Source: Oscillospiraceae bacterium
GTDB taxonomy: Bacteria > Bacillota > Clostridia > Oscillospirales > Oscillospiraceae
NCBI GenBank assembly: GCA_017420125.1
Contig: JAFOJR010000008.1
Location: forward strand, 1 to 8,087
Direction: 5' to 3'
Length of the DNA stretch: 8,087 nt
Every line of letters begins with the position of its first letter. Within the stretch, counting starts at the first letter, position 1. The translations under genes were made by a program, and so were the position numbers. The notes under the pieces were generated by a model. That model was not told where the DNA came from and did not search any database. It worked only from the letters and a program-made list of their open reading frames with translations. Positions 1-5,961 of this stretch are shown piece after piece.

Positions 1-1
1 A

Positions 2-184
2 AAAACGGATGTGCATTCTGGAAAAGACAATCGATCTGCCCATAGAGCAGGACAGTCAAAAAAAGGAAAGCAGGTCAAACAAAACAAACCGGGAAAACAT
101 CAGGAGCCGAAACGCCCCCATCGTACTGTCTCGAAATCAAAAAAAAGGGCGGAAAACCGCTCTTCTGTATCAAAATCAAAATAA
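2..184 (+). CDS. 3' end of an unidentified gene with a lysine/arginine-rich tail (partial)
   Basis: A frame open from the left edge gives 60 codons and stops at TAA 182-184, just 21 bases before a strong intrinsic terminator, which is where a real gene should end. The translation has about 14 Lys and 6 Arg in 60 residues, only 4 acidic residues and almost no hydrophobic ones, so it reads as a disordered cationic tail. Such tails occur on RNA-binding enzymes such as RNase R or DEAD-box helicases and on some membrane proteins, but nothing here identifies the family. It does not resemble the C-terminus of SigE, the usual upstream neighbour of sigG. The competing frame with an ATG at 9 runs through the terminator and the sigG promoter and is less likely. 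The protein call rests on position and composition only. Confidence 0.45.
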   Translation, partial: KTDVHSGKDNRSAHRAGQSKKGKQVKQNKPGKHQEPKRPHRTVSKSKKRAENRSSVSKSK

Positions 185-205
185 GCACAGGCAAAAAATC
201 ATCAG

Positions 206-251
206 GCCACCTGCGACCGGGCTGCAATGCCCGATTGCAGGTGGCTTTTTT
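206..251 (+). terminator. Intrinsic terminator after the partial upstream gene
   Basis: A 9-bp perfect outer stem pairs GCCACCTGC (206-214) with GCAGGTGGC (237-245). Inside it a second stem pairs CGGGC (218-222) with GCCCG (229-233). Six T residues follow at 246-251. It separates the upstream gene from sigG, so sigG needs its own promoter. Confidence 0.88.
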
Positions 252-265
252 GCAGGAAATCCCAT

Positions 266-295
266 GTGTAGAAACAGCGTTCCATGGGAATAATA
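266..295 (+). promoter_or_regulatory. SigF-type promoter of sigG
   Basis: GTGTA (266-270) followed after exactly 15 bases by GGGAATAATA (286-295) fits the SigF pattern GywTA-N15-GgnrAnAnTw. The -10 element matches at every defined position, and the -35 misses one base. Transcription would begin near 302, about 50 bases before the sigG start codon. SigG recognises related promoters, so autoregulation is also possible. In Bacillus subtilis sigG is transcribed by SigF in the forespore, which agrees with this reading. Confidence 0.65.
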
Positions 296-337
296 CTCAT
301 GTTCTCTCCCGTTGGCCATCCATTACATACCAGCGAT

Positions 338-349
338 GGGAGTGATGAC
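338..349 (+). promoter_or_regulatory. Ribosome binding site that fixes the sigG start
   Basis: GGGAGTGATG ends shortly before the ATG at 350, with GGAG 7 bases from the start codon. The earlier in-frame ATG at 284 lies inside the promoter, upstream of the predicted transcript start, so it cannot be used from that promoter. Confidence 0.7.
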
Positions 350-1126
350 ATGGGCTACAACGGGAAAGTGGAAATCAGCGGCGTAAACACTTCACACCTT
401 ACGGTGCTGAAACGAGAGGAAGCTCAGGCACTGTTTCTGAAAGCCAAAGAAGGCGATGAAAACGCCCGGCAAAAATTGATACAGGGAAATCTGAGACTGG
501 TACTCAGCGTCATAAAAAAATTTGAAAACCGCAACGAAAATATGGACGACTTGTTCCAAGTAGGATGCATCGGCCTTATTAAGGGTATTGATCATTTTGA
601 CGTCAGCCTAAATGTACTTCCCAGCACATATCTGGTGCCTATGATCGTGGGTGAAATCCGCCGTTATCTGCGAGACAACAGCACTATCCGGGTCAGTCGT
701 TCCATGCGAGATACTGCATATAAAGTTCTTCAGGCTAAAGAGCAGTTTATTGGACGGCATCAGAAAGAACCCACCGTGGACGAGCTGGCCAAAGAACTGA
801 ATCTGCCCCGCCAAGATATCATTTTTGCTCTGGACGCGATTTTGGACCCTGTTTCCCTTTATGAGCCGGTTTATTCCGATGGCGGAGACGCCCTGTATGT
901 GATGGATCAAGTACGGGACAAAAAGAACACTGATGACCACTGGCTGGAGCAAATTGCACTGAAGGAAGCAATTTCTCATCTGAGTGAACGGGAACGTCGT
1001 ATCCTTGCGCTTCGATTTTATGAGGGGAAAACCCAAATGGAGGTCTCCGCTGAAATAGGGATCTCCCAAGCGCAGGTCTCCCGGCTGGAGAAAAATGCGC
1101 TGGCTTCTATTAAAAAACAAATGTAA
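350..1126 (+). CDS. sigG: RNA polymerase sporulation sigma factor SigG
   Basis: Late forespore sigma factor that directs RNA polymerase to genes needed to complete the spore, including germination and DNA-protection proteins. The 258 residues match the usual length (about 260 in B. subtilis) and align end to end: the N-terminal KVEISGVNTS block (6-15), region 2.1 NLRLVLSVI (47-55), region 2.2 DDLFQVGCIGLIKGI (66-80), EIRRYLRDN and IRVSRSMRD (102-121), the FALDAILDPVSL block (159-170), and the region 4.2 helix-turn-helix around EIGISQAQVSRLEK (235-248). The start at 350 is chosen because MGYNGKVEISG aligns with the B. subtilis MSRNKVEICG start and has a good ribosome binding site. Odd points: residues 88-97 read NVLPSTYLVP where the family normally has NVKFSTYAVP, and residue 45 is Gln. 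A terminator follows, so it is probably monocistronic. Confidence 0.97.
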   Translation: MGYNGKVEISGVNTSHLTVLKREEAQALFLKAKEGDENARQKLIQGNLRLVLSVIKKFENRNENMDDLFQVGCIGLIKGIDHFDVSLNVLPSTYLVPMIVGEIRRYLRDNSTIRVSRSMRDTAYKVLQAKEQFIGRHQKEPTVDELAKELNLPRQDIIFALDAILDPVSLYEPVYSDGGDALYVMDQVRDKKNTDDHWLEQIALKEAISHLSERERRILALRFYEGKTQMEVSAEIGISQAQVSRLEKNALASIKKQM

Positions 1127-1188
1127 AAAAAGGCAGTTTTTGCACTCGGAATTCCATTTCCGTTTTGCTGCAAAAACCGCCTTTTTAA
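1127..1188 (+). terminator. Intrinsic terminator of sigG
   Basis: GGCAGTTTTTGCA (1132-1144) pairs with TGCAAAAACCGCC (1169-1181) with one A-C mismatch. The flanking A run (1127-1131) pairs with the T run (1182-1186). The loop is 24 bases. It begins directly after the TAA stop. The A run before the stem means it could also work on the minus strand. Confidence 0.85.
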
Positions 1189-1193
1189 TTTAT

Positions 1194-1223
1194 GCATAAG
1201 CCAACCCTCTTCTTACATAGAAA
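1194..1223 (+). promoter_or_regulatory. Possible sporulation-type promoter of the ymxH-like gene
   Basis: GCATA (1194-1198) is followed after 17 bases by CATAGAAA (1216-1223). This is a partial match to SigE (ATa, then cATAcanT at about 16) and a poorer one to SigG (GyATR-N15-cATnnTA). I see no SigA-type promoter between the sigG terminator and this gene. The match is imperfect in both cases, so it is only a candidate. Confidence 0.3.
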
Positions 1224-1239
1224 TTCAATATCCAATCAA

Positions 1240-1274
1240 CAGTCTGAAAAAATGAGGTCCCCTCATTCAGACTG
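1240..1274 (+). promoter_or_regulatory. Bulged hairpin in the leader of the ymxH-like gene
   Basis: CAGTCTG (1240-1246) pairs with CAGACTG (1268-1274), and AATGAGG (1251-1257) pairs with CCTCATT (1261-1267). A TCC loop closes the hairpin and AAAA (1247-1250) bulges from the left arm only. All 14 pairs are Watson-Crick. It ends 10 bases before the ribosome binding site and has no T run, so it is not an ordinary terminator. It may affect translation or mRNA stability, or bind a protein. Confidence 0.5.
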
Positions 1275-1284
1275 AATCAAACGC

Positions 1285-1292
1285 AAAGGTGG
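1285..1292 (+). promoter_or_regulatory. Ribosome binding site that fixes the ymxH start
   Basis: AAAGGTGG matches the AAAGGAGG consensus at 7 of 8 positions and lies 8 bases before the ATG at 1301. The alternative in-frame GTG at 1289 falls inside this site, so it is rejected as the start. Confidence 0.7.
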
Positions 1293-1300
1293 ATTCGGCC

Positions 1301-1591
1301 ATGCTGTGTAAATATTCTGATCTGCGATGCAAAGAAGTAGTCAATATTGCAACCGGCGCTCGTTTGGGGTACGTTTCCGATGCGGAAATCGACCTCTCAG
1401 ATGGAAAAATCTGTGCATTGATTGTGCCTGGACCTGCACGCTTTTTCGGCCTGTTTGGACGAGGTGAAGACCAAATTCTCCCCTGGAATTGCATCCGGCG
1501 TTTCGGCAGCGATATTATTTTGGTAGAGCGAGACGTTCCTCCACCACCACCGCCTCGCCCGCAGCGAGAGCATCGCTGTCGTTGGTTTTAA
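1301..1591 (+). CDS. YlmC/YmxH family PRC-barrel sporulation protein
   Basis: A small cytosolic protein of 96 residues with one PRC-barrel domain (about 1-76). Family landmarks are the MLCKYSDLRCKEVVNI start, the LGYVSDAEIDLSDGKI strand pair (22-37), the VPGPARFFGLFG block (42-53), LPWNCIRRFGSDIILV (60-75), and cysteines at 3 and 10. The family is linked to sporulation by gene position and expression in Bacillus and Clostridia, but its molecular role is not known. PRC barrels generally act in RNA-protein or protein-protein contact. It follows sigG, as in many Clostridia, but a terminator lies between them, so it is probably transcribed separately. Unusual here is a tail after residue 78 with six prolines in a row followed by a basic, aromatic end (RPQREHRCRWF). 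Family membership is sure; whether ymxH or ylmC is the better name is not. Confidence 0.9.
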   Translation: MLCKYSDLRCKEVVNIATGARLGYVSDAEIDLSDGKICALIVPGPARFFGLFGRGEDQILPWNCIRRFGSDIILVERDVPPPPPPRPQREHRCRWF

Positions 1592-1675
1592 CTTTCGTTT
1601 TTCCCCGTTATTCACCAGGCCCCTGTGCGGCGTCCCAAGGGACGCCGCTTTTGCGTTTTCGAAAAAACGAAAGTT
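1590..1675. repeat. 13-bp inverted repeat around the ymxH terminator
   Basis: AACTTTCGTTTTT (1590-1602) and AAAAACGAAAGTT (1663-1675) are perfect inverse complements, 60 bases apart, enclosing the GC-rich terminator hairpin. The left arm includes the last two bases of the ymxH stop codon; the right arm is within the transporter coding sequence. Confidence 0.7.
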
Positions 1676-2534
1676 TTGTTTCTGAGCAGATAACGGCAAA
1701 AAAGATCAGCGCAAACCCGCAAAAATGCTGTAAATTCGGCCGGTCTCCATAAAAGAGAATGGAAAAGATCACCGCAAACACAGATTCCAGTGACAGCAAA
1801 ACGGACGCCGCAGAAGGATCCGTATATTTCTGTCCCAAAGCCTGCAGGGAAAGGGTAATCACCGTGCAGAAAACTGTCAGATAAAAAAGCTGAACTGTCA
1901 TCTTTTCAGACCAGATGGTGGGAAACGGTTCCCATAGCATGCCACAAACAGCCCCCAACAACCCTGCCACCGCAAATTGAATGGCGGTCAGCAGAAAAAC
2001 ATCCCGCCCTTCTGCTCCTTTTGAAAGAACAACGATATGTGCGGCAAACATACAGCCACTCAACAGTGTAAGCAAAGTTCCCCTGTCTAAAGCAATCACA
2101 GACGACCCATCCAAGGAAATCAGTCCTACTCCGATCACACAGAGTACAGCGGCCAGCAGATGATATCGATCCGGCCGCTTTTTTGCTGCAACCCAAGCAA
2201 AAAATGGGACCAATACGCAGTAAATAGTGGTCAAAAACGCATTGACCGACGGCATGGTATCCTGCAGGCCAAACGTTTGAGTGGCATAAGCCAGGAAAAG
2301 AAACACTCCCATCCAACCGCCCCAGCGAAAATAACTCCTGTCCAACGCCTTCCATCGAGGCAGCAGGCAGATTCCCAGAAGCAGAGCAGCGGCCAAAAAC
2401 CGAATGGCCAGAAGGTAAAAAATAGGGATGGTGTCAATGGCAGTCTTCATCACCACAAATGCGCTGCCCCAAATAATAGTTGCCAAAAGGATGCCATATC
2501 TGGCCGTTTTCTGTAAAAACGCTTCGTGTTTCAA
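1608..2534 (-). CDS. EamA/DMT-family membrane transporter
   Basis: An inner-membrane protein of the drug/metabolite transporter superfamily, which moves small metabolites such as amino acids, nucleotide sugars or drugs. The substrate cannot be read from the sequence. The 308 residues are close to the usual 290-310 and form two EamA repeats (about 14-140 and 152-286) with roughly ten hydrophobic segments. Landmarks are IIWGSAFVVMK in TM1 (20-30), RFLAAALLLG in the first repeat (45-54), and the ASVLLSLESVFAVIFSILFYGD block (243-264). The start is the TTG at 2534, 8 bases after AAAGGAG (minus strand, 2543-2549). A TTG at 2567 would put that binding site inside the gene. The basic C-terminal tail (from about 288) is encoded across the ymxH terminator. 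It is divergent from the glycosylase. I found no convincing promoter for it. Confidence 0.9.
   Translation of the reverse strand: MKHEAFLQKTARYGILLATIIWGSAFVVMKTAIDTIPIFYLLAIRFLAAALLLGICLLPRWKALDRSYFRWGGWMGVFLFLAYATQTFGLQDTMPSVNAFLTTIYCVLVPFFAWVAAKKRPDRYHLLAAVLCVIGVGLISLDGSSVIALDRGTLLTLLSGCMFAAHIVVLSKGAEGRDVFLLTAIQFAVAGLLGAVCGMLWEPFPTIWSEKMTVQLFYLTVFCTVITLSLQALGQKYTDPSAASVLLSLESVFAVIFSILFYGDRPNLQHFCGFALIFFAVICSETKLSFFRKRKSGVPWDAAQGPGE
1627..1652 (+). terminator. Intrinsic terminator of the ymxH-like gene
   Basis: GCGGCGTCC (1627-1635) pairs perfectly with GGACGCCGC (1640-1648) around a CAAG loop, followed by TTTT (1649-1652). It lies within the last codons of the convergent transporter gene. 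The minus strand has no T run after the stem, so it serves only the plus-strand gene. Confidence 0.75.
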
Positions 2535-2542
2535 TCCGGCAA

Positions 2543-2549
2543 CTCCTTT
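2543..2549 (-). promoter_or_regulatory. Ribosome binding site that fixes the TTG start of the transporter
   Basis: AAAGGAG on the minus strand lies 8 bases before the TTG at 2534. No ATG exists nearby in this frame, so a TTG start is needed. Confidence 0.7.
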
Positions 2550-2560
2550 CTGAAGATTGC

Positions 2561-2589
2561 TTGCCAAACAGCTTTCGCTGGGGTATGAT
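2561..2589 (+). promoter_or_regulatory. SigA-type promoter of the DNA glycosylase gene
   Basis: TTGCCA (2561-2566), a 17-base spacer and TATGAT (2584-2589) differ from TTGACA and TATAAT by one base each. Transcription would start near 2596, about 25 bases before the ATG, leaving room for the ribosome binding site only. Confidence 0.72.
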
Positions 2590-2620
2590 AATCCATATCA
2601 CCAGGAAAGCGGGAAATGAT

Positions 2621-3238
2621 ATGGCAAAATTAGGACGAGATTTTTATCAGCGGGACACTTGCACGGTGGCCGCAGAACTGCTGGGAAAATACCTGGTGCG
2701 CCGCACAGAAGAAAATCTCTTCGTCTGTCGCATCACGGAAACGGAAGCATATATCGGCCCCATCGATAAGGCATGTCACGCATTTGGCAATCGGAAAACC
2801 AAACGTACAGAAGTGATGTTTGGCCCTCCTGGATATTCTTATATTTACATGATTTATGGCGCATACCACTGCTTGAACTTTGTCACAGAACAAGAGGGGC
2901 GACCATGTGCTGTACTGATCCGGGGCGGCATTCCCCGCAGCAATTTAGATTTTCTTGCCCGCAACCGGTTCGGCCTCTCTTATGGTCAGCTGAGTACATA
3001 TCAGAAGAAGCACTTTTTGGATGGCCCTGGCAAACTCTGTCTGGGTCTTCAACTGACCAGAGCAGAAAATGGACTGGATCTAACCGGCGACACTTTATTT
3101 GTCTGTGACACATTATATGAACTGGGACTTCCAGAGGTGCCGGACGATCATCTGCCGTTTCAGATTCAAACCGGCCCCCGCATTGGAATTGACTATGCCG
3201 AAGAAGCCGTTTCCTTTCCCTGGCGCTATTATTTATAG
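2621..3238 (+). CDS. DNA-3-methyladenine glycosylase (AAG/MPG type)
   Basis: Base-excision repair enzyme that flips out and cleaves alkylated or deaminated purines (3-methyladenine, hypoxanthine and similar) from DNA, leaving an abasic site. The 205 residues form the single Pur_DNA_glyco domain. Compared with human AAG, the catalytic Glu125 corresponds to Glu42 in ETEAYIGP (40-47), Tyr127 to Tyr44 and His136 to His53 of the base pocket. Tyr162, the intercalating residue, corresponds to Tyr79 in YIYMIYG (74-80), Asn169 to Asn86, and Arg182 to Arg101 in AVLIRGGIP. All key residues are present, so the enzyme should be active. The start at 2621 is where homologous proteins begin; upstream in-frame codons would lie inside the promoter. 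AGGAAAG/GGGAA precedes it. Its 3' end converges with the helicase gene, 75 bases away. Confidence 0.96.
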   Translation: MAKLGRDFYQRDTCTVAAELLGKYLVRRTEENLFVCRITETEAYIGPIDKACHAFGNRKTKRTEVMFGPPGYSYIYMIYGAYHCLNFVTEQEGRPCAVLIRGGIPRSNLDFLARNRFGLSYGQLSTYQKKHFLDGPGKLCLGLQLTRAENGLDLTGDTLFVCDTLYELGLPEVPDDHLPFQIQTGPRIGIDYAEEAVSFPWRYYL

Positions 3239-3294
3239 CATTTCTTTTCGGGTTTTCTCCTCATGTTTTCTTAATATAATAGGATACATTGTTC

Positions 3295-3325
3295 AAAAAC
3301 TGCTGTAGCAATGCTACAGCAGTTT
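3295..3325 (-). terminator. Intrinsic terminator of pcrA, overlapping its stop codon
   Basis: A perfect 13-bp stem, AAACTGCTGTAGC (3297-3309) against GCTACAGCAGTTT (3313-3325), with a 3-base loop. On the minus strand the stem is followed by further T residues, giving TTTTT. The first arm in the minus-strand RNA contains the final codons AAA CTG CTG and the TAG stop. On the plus strand it may partly stop the glycosylase transcript, but only CATTTG follows there. Confidence 0.82.
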
Positions 3326-5791
3326 CATTTGCTGCATGGCAGCCTTTGCCATCAACCGCTTCTTGCCCTTTTCTTCAAACTGGATTTCCAACAGTGCATC
3401 TCCCCCCATCTGCTGAACAGAAAGAATGGTTCCCTTGCCAAAAGCCTTATGCAATACCTTATCTCCATCGGAAAGGCGAATGGAAACCGTTCTTTGCTGT
3501 TTTGCCGGTCTTGCCACTGTATCTCTCAACTTCGTGCGGGACACGCTTTCATTCTTCTCTCTGGCCGCGTTTTGCACTCCTGCCTCCCAGGAAGGAAAAA
3601 TATCCGGCCGCTTTTGAAACACAGGCTGGGAAAACACATCTGACGCGGAAACCTGATTTGCTGCAAATTGCTGCCGCTGATGCAACAAACAATCCGGAGA
3701 AATTTCCTCCACAAAGCGAGAAAGACGATTATTCATCGTGCGGCCAAATAAAAGCCTTTGTCTGGCACAGGTCATCGTCAAAGATTGTTTGGCACGAGTA
3801 ATGGCTACATAGCATAGCCGCCGCGCTTCTTCCATCTCTTCCGGGTTGCCAATGGCCTGGATCCCCGGAAAAATCCCTTCTTCCATTCCCGCTAAAAAGA
3901 CATGAGAAAATTCCAATCCTTTTGCATTGTGCACTGTCATCAGCGAAACAAAATCCTCTTGCTCTGCTTCTGCATCCAGCGTGGTAAGTAAAGAAATTTC
4001 GTTTAAAAAGTCTTCCAGCGTAGGCATAACCCCTTCTTCCTCCATGCGGCTTTCATAGGTAAGGATACTGGATTTTAATTCCAATACATTTTGTTCCCGG
4101 ACCCGATTTTCTGTTGTTTTTTTCTCACGCAACATAGCAATATAGCCACTTTGTAATAATAATTCTTCGTAAAGCTCTCCCAGCGGAACGGTATGCGACA
4201 GCTTTATCATCGCCTGTATCATCCCAGCGAAAGCGCGAAGTTTGGCTTCCGAACGGCTCAGTTCCGGATAAACTTTTGCATGAATGAGCACCGACCAGAG
4301 TGAGCACTGCTCTCGCTCCGCAATCTGTGCCATGGTGTCGATGGTTTTTGCGCCGATGCCTCGCGCAGGCCGGTTCAAAATCCGCCGCAGGCGCAGGTCG
4401 TCAGACGGATTATGAATGACGCTTAAATATGCTGTCATATCCTTTATTTCCGCTCGATCATAAAAACTGGTGCCGCCAAAGATATGATAGGGAATCCCAT
4501 TTCTCTTCAGCGCTTCTTCCAGTACCTGCGATTGGGCATTCATTCGATATAAAATGGCGCAGTCGCTCCAATGATTGGTCTCCTGATATTGCTCCAGCAG
4601 ACGCCGGGCAATATACTGCGCTTCATCGATGCCACTGGTCGCCGTATATACTGTAATTTTTGTTCCTTCGCCCCGGTCAGTCCACAGTTTTTTCCCTTTC
4701 CGCGCCGTATTGTTGGCAATTACCTGGTTGGCTGCTGTTAAGATAATTTGGGTGGAACGATAATTTTGCTCCAACCGGATCACTCTGGCATCGCGATACT
4801 GCTGTTCAAAACTCAGAATGTTTTCAATGGTCGCCCCACGGAACTTATAAATGCTCTGGTCATCGTCTCCCACCACACAGATGTTCTCGCTTCCGCCTGC
4901 CAGAAGCGCCGTCAACAAATACTGCGCATGGTTGGTGTCTTGATATTCGTCCACCATCACATAGCGAAACTTCTTTTGATAAAACAGCCTCACTTCTTTG
5001 AACTGCTGCAGCAGCAGCACAGTATAAAAAATCAAATCATCAAAATCCAGTGCATTTGCACTGCGCAGACGAGTCTGATATTCCGCATAGATTGCCGCAA
5101 TCTTTTCCTCATAAAAATTACTGTTCGCCCGGGCTTGTTCCTGCAGTGCTTCCGGTGACTGCATATTGTCTTTGGCACGGCTGATAGCGTTCAAAACCCG
5201 TTTTGGATCCATTGCTTCCGTGCTGATATTCATACTTTGCAGCACATCTTTCATCACTGTACCGCTGTCTGTTGTATCATAAATGGTAAACTGGGAGGAA
5301 ATTCCCAACCGATCGATATCCTTCCGAAGAATTTTGACACAAAGAGAGTGAAAGGTAGATGCCCAGACATCCAATGCCACAGGCCCCAGCATTTGTTCCA
5401 ACCGATCTTTCAGCTCCCCTGCAGCTTTGTTTGTAAATGTTATGGCTAAAATATTCCAAGGTGCCGGAGCATCCCAGGTGCAAAGCCGCTGCATGCGCGC
5501 CGCCTGTGCTTTGTCTGGTGCGTTACTGTAAGTTTCCAAGAAGTCCACATCCTCAGATGTGACAAATTCCGGAATTTCTTCCGTGTCTGCCCCGCTTCCA
5601 TACCGCAGCAAATGGGCCACCCGATGAATCAGGACTGTAGTCTTTCCGCTTCCCGCTCCCGCCAGCAGCAGCAGCGGTCCCTCCGTGGCAAAAACAGCTT
5701 CTTTCTGTTTTTCATTCAAATGGCCGTATTCTTGCGCTATCGCCGCCCGGCGCGCCTTATAAAACCGTTCGATTTCTTTTTTTGTTAACAT
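3314..5791 (-). CDS. pcrA: ATP-dependent DNA helicase PcrA (UvrD/Rep family)
   Basis: Superfamily 1A 3'-5' helicase that unwinds DNA in nucleotide-excision and mismatch repair, removes RecA from DNA and clears transcription-replication conflicts. In the 825 residues, all motifs are intact: Q motif LNEKQKEAV (25-33), Walker A AGAGSGKT (44-51), Ia ILAITFTNKAAGEL (114-127), Walker B VDEYQD (280-285), III VVGDDDQSIYKFRGA (306-320), IV RLEQNYRST (339-347), V LMTVHNAKGLEF (617-628), VI YVAITRAK (661-668), and a C-terminal Tudor-like fold (about 773-822) typical of PcrA for contact with RNA polymerase. It is longer than B. subtilis PcrA (739) mainly because of an insert at about 64-108 and a long linker at about 700-770. 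The ATG at 5791 follows GGGAGAG by 8 bases. It has its own promoter and terminator, so it is monocistronic. Confidence 0.97.
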   Translation of the reverse strand: MLTKKEIERFYKARRAAIAQEYGHLNEKQKEAVFATEGPLLLLAGAGSGKTTVLIHRVAHLLRYGSGADTEEIPEFVTSEDVDFLETYSNAPDKAQAARMQRLCTWDAPAPWNILAITFTNKAAGELKDRLEQMLGPVALDVWASTFHSLCVKILRKDIDRLGISSQFTIYDTTDSGTVMKDVLQSMNISTEAMDPKRVLNAISRAKDNMQSPEALQEQARANSNFYEEKIAAIYAEYQTRLRSANALDFDDLIFYTVLLLQQFKEVRLFYQKKFRYVMVDEYQDTNHAQYLLTALLAGGSENICVVGDDDQSIYKFRGATIENILSFEQQYRDARVIRLEQNYRSTQIILTAANQVIANNTARKGKKLWTDRGEGTKITVYTATSGIDEAQYIARRLLEQYQETNHWSDCAILYRMNAQSQVLEEALKRNGIPYHIFGGTSFYDRAEIKDMTAYLSVIHNPSDDLRLRRILNRPARGIGAKTIDTMAQIAEREQCSLWSVLIHAKVYPELSRSEAKLRAFAGMIQAMIKLSHTVPLGELYEELLLQSGYIAMLREKKTTENRVREQNVLELKSSILTYESRMEEEGVMPTLEDFLNEISLLTTLDAEAEQEDFVSLMTVHNAKGLEFSHVFLAGMEEGIFPGIQAIGNPEEMEEARRLCYVAITRAKQSLTMTCARQRLLFGRTMNNRLSRFVEEISPDCLLHQRQQFAANQVSASDVFSQPVFQKRPDIFPSWEAGVQNAAREKNESVSRTKLRDTVARPAKQQRTVSIRLSDGDKVLHKAFGKGTILSVQQMGGDALLEIQFEEKGKKRLMAKAAMQQMKLL

Positions 5792-5823
5792 ATAGGAACT
5801 CTCCCGTTTTGCATAGTGGATTT

Positions 5824-5852
5824 ATTGTAGTCCATTTCCCCTGCTGGATCAA
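5824..5852 (-). promoter_or_regulatory. SigA-type promoter of pcrA
   Basis: On the minus strand TTGATC (5847-5852), a 17-base spacer and TACAAT (5824-5829) give a good SigA promoter, with transcription starting near 5817 and a leader of about 25 bases. The rest of the 170-base gap between the lipoprotein stop and pcrA shows no clear terminator; a TGCCG/CGGCA pair near 5898-5923 has no T run behind it. Confidence 0.7.
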
Positions 5853-5961
5853 CCGAAAATATATCAGCAGAAAGTCAGCCGGGCGTACACTATCCTCTGC
5901 CGCATTCGCAATACCTTCGGCATTTTGTATTTCTCTTTTCTTTGTTTTTCAATTGAAGCTT

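Noticed and set aside
139..163. Minus-strand terminator-like hairpin (GCGG-TTTT-CCGC followed by T8)
   Set aside because: The stem is short with a mismatch, it lies inside the probable basic-tail coding region, and there is no minus-strand gene ahead of it in this window.
9..293. 94-codon frame starting at ATG 9
   Set aside because: It runs through a strong terminator and the sigG promoter, has no recognisable domain, and competes with a frame that stops just before the terminator.
284..349. Upstream ATG extending SigG by 22 residues
   Set aside because: The ATG lies inside the predicted promoter, the extra residues have no match in SigG, and a good ribosome binding site precedes the ATG at 350.
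608..1120. 170-codon minus-strand frame opposite sigG
   Set aside because: It is the antisense of a clearly conserved sigma factor gene and shows no protein family features.
1906..2355. 149-codon minus-strand frame inside the transporter
   Set aside because: It is a second frame of the same strand under a well-supported membrane transporter gene; its composition is rich in Cys, Arg and Gly, as expected of a shifted frame.
3289..3801. 170-codon plus-strand frame over the 3' end of pcrA
   Set aside because: It is a shadow of the pcrA coding sequence, begins in the pcrA terminator and has no recognisable domain.
4748..5158. 136-codon plus-strand frame inside pcrA
   Set aside because: It is antisense to conserved helicase motifs II and III and has no family features of its own.
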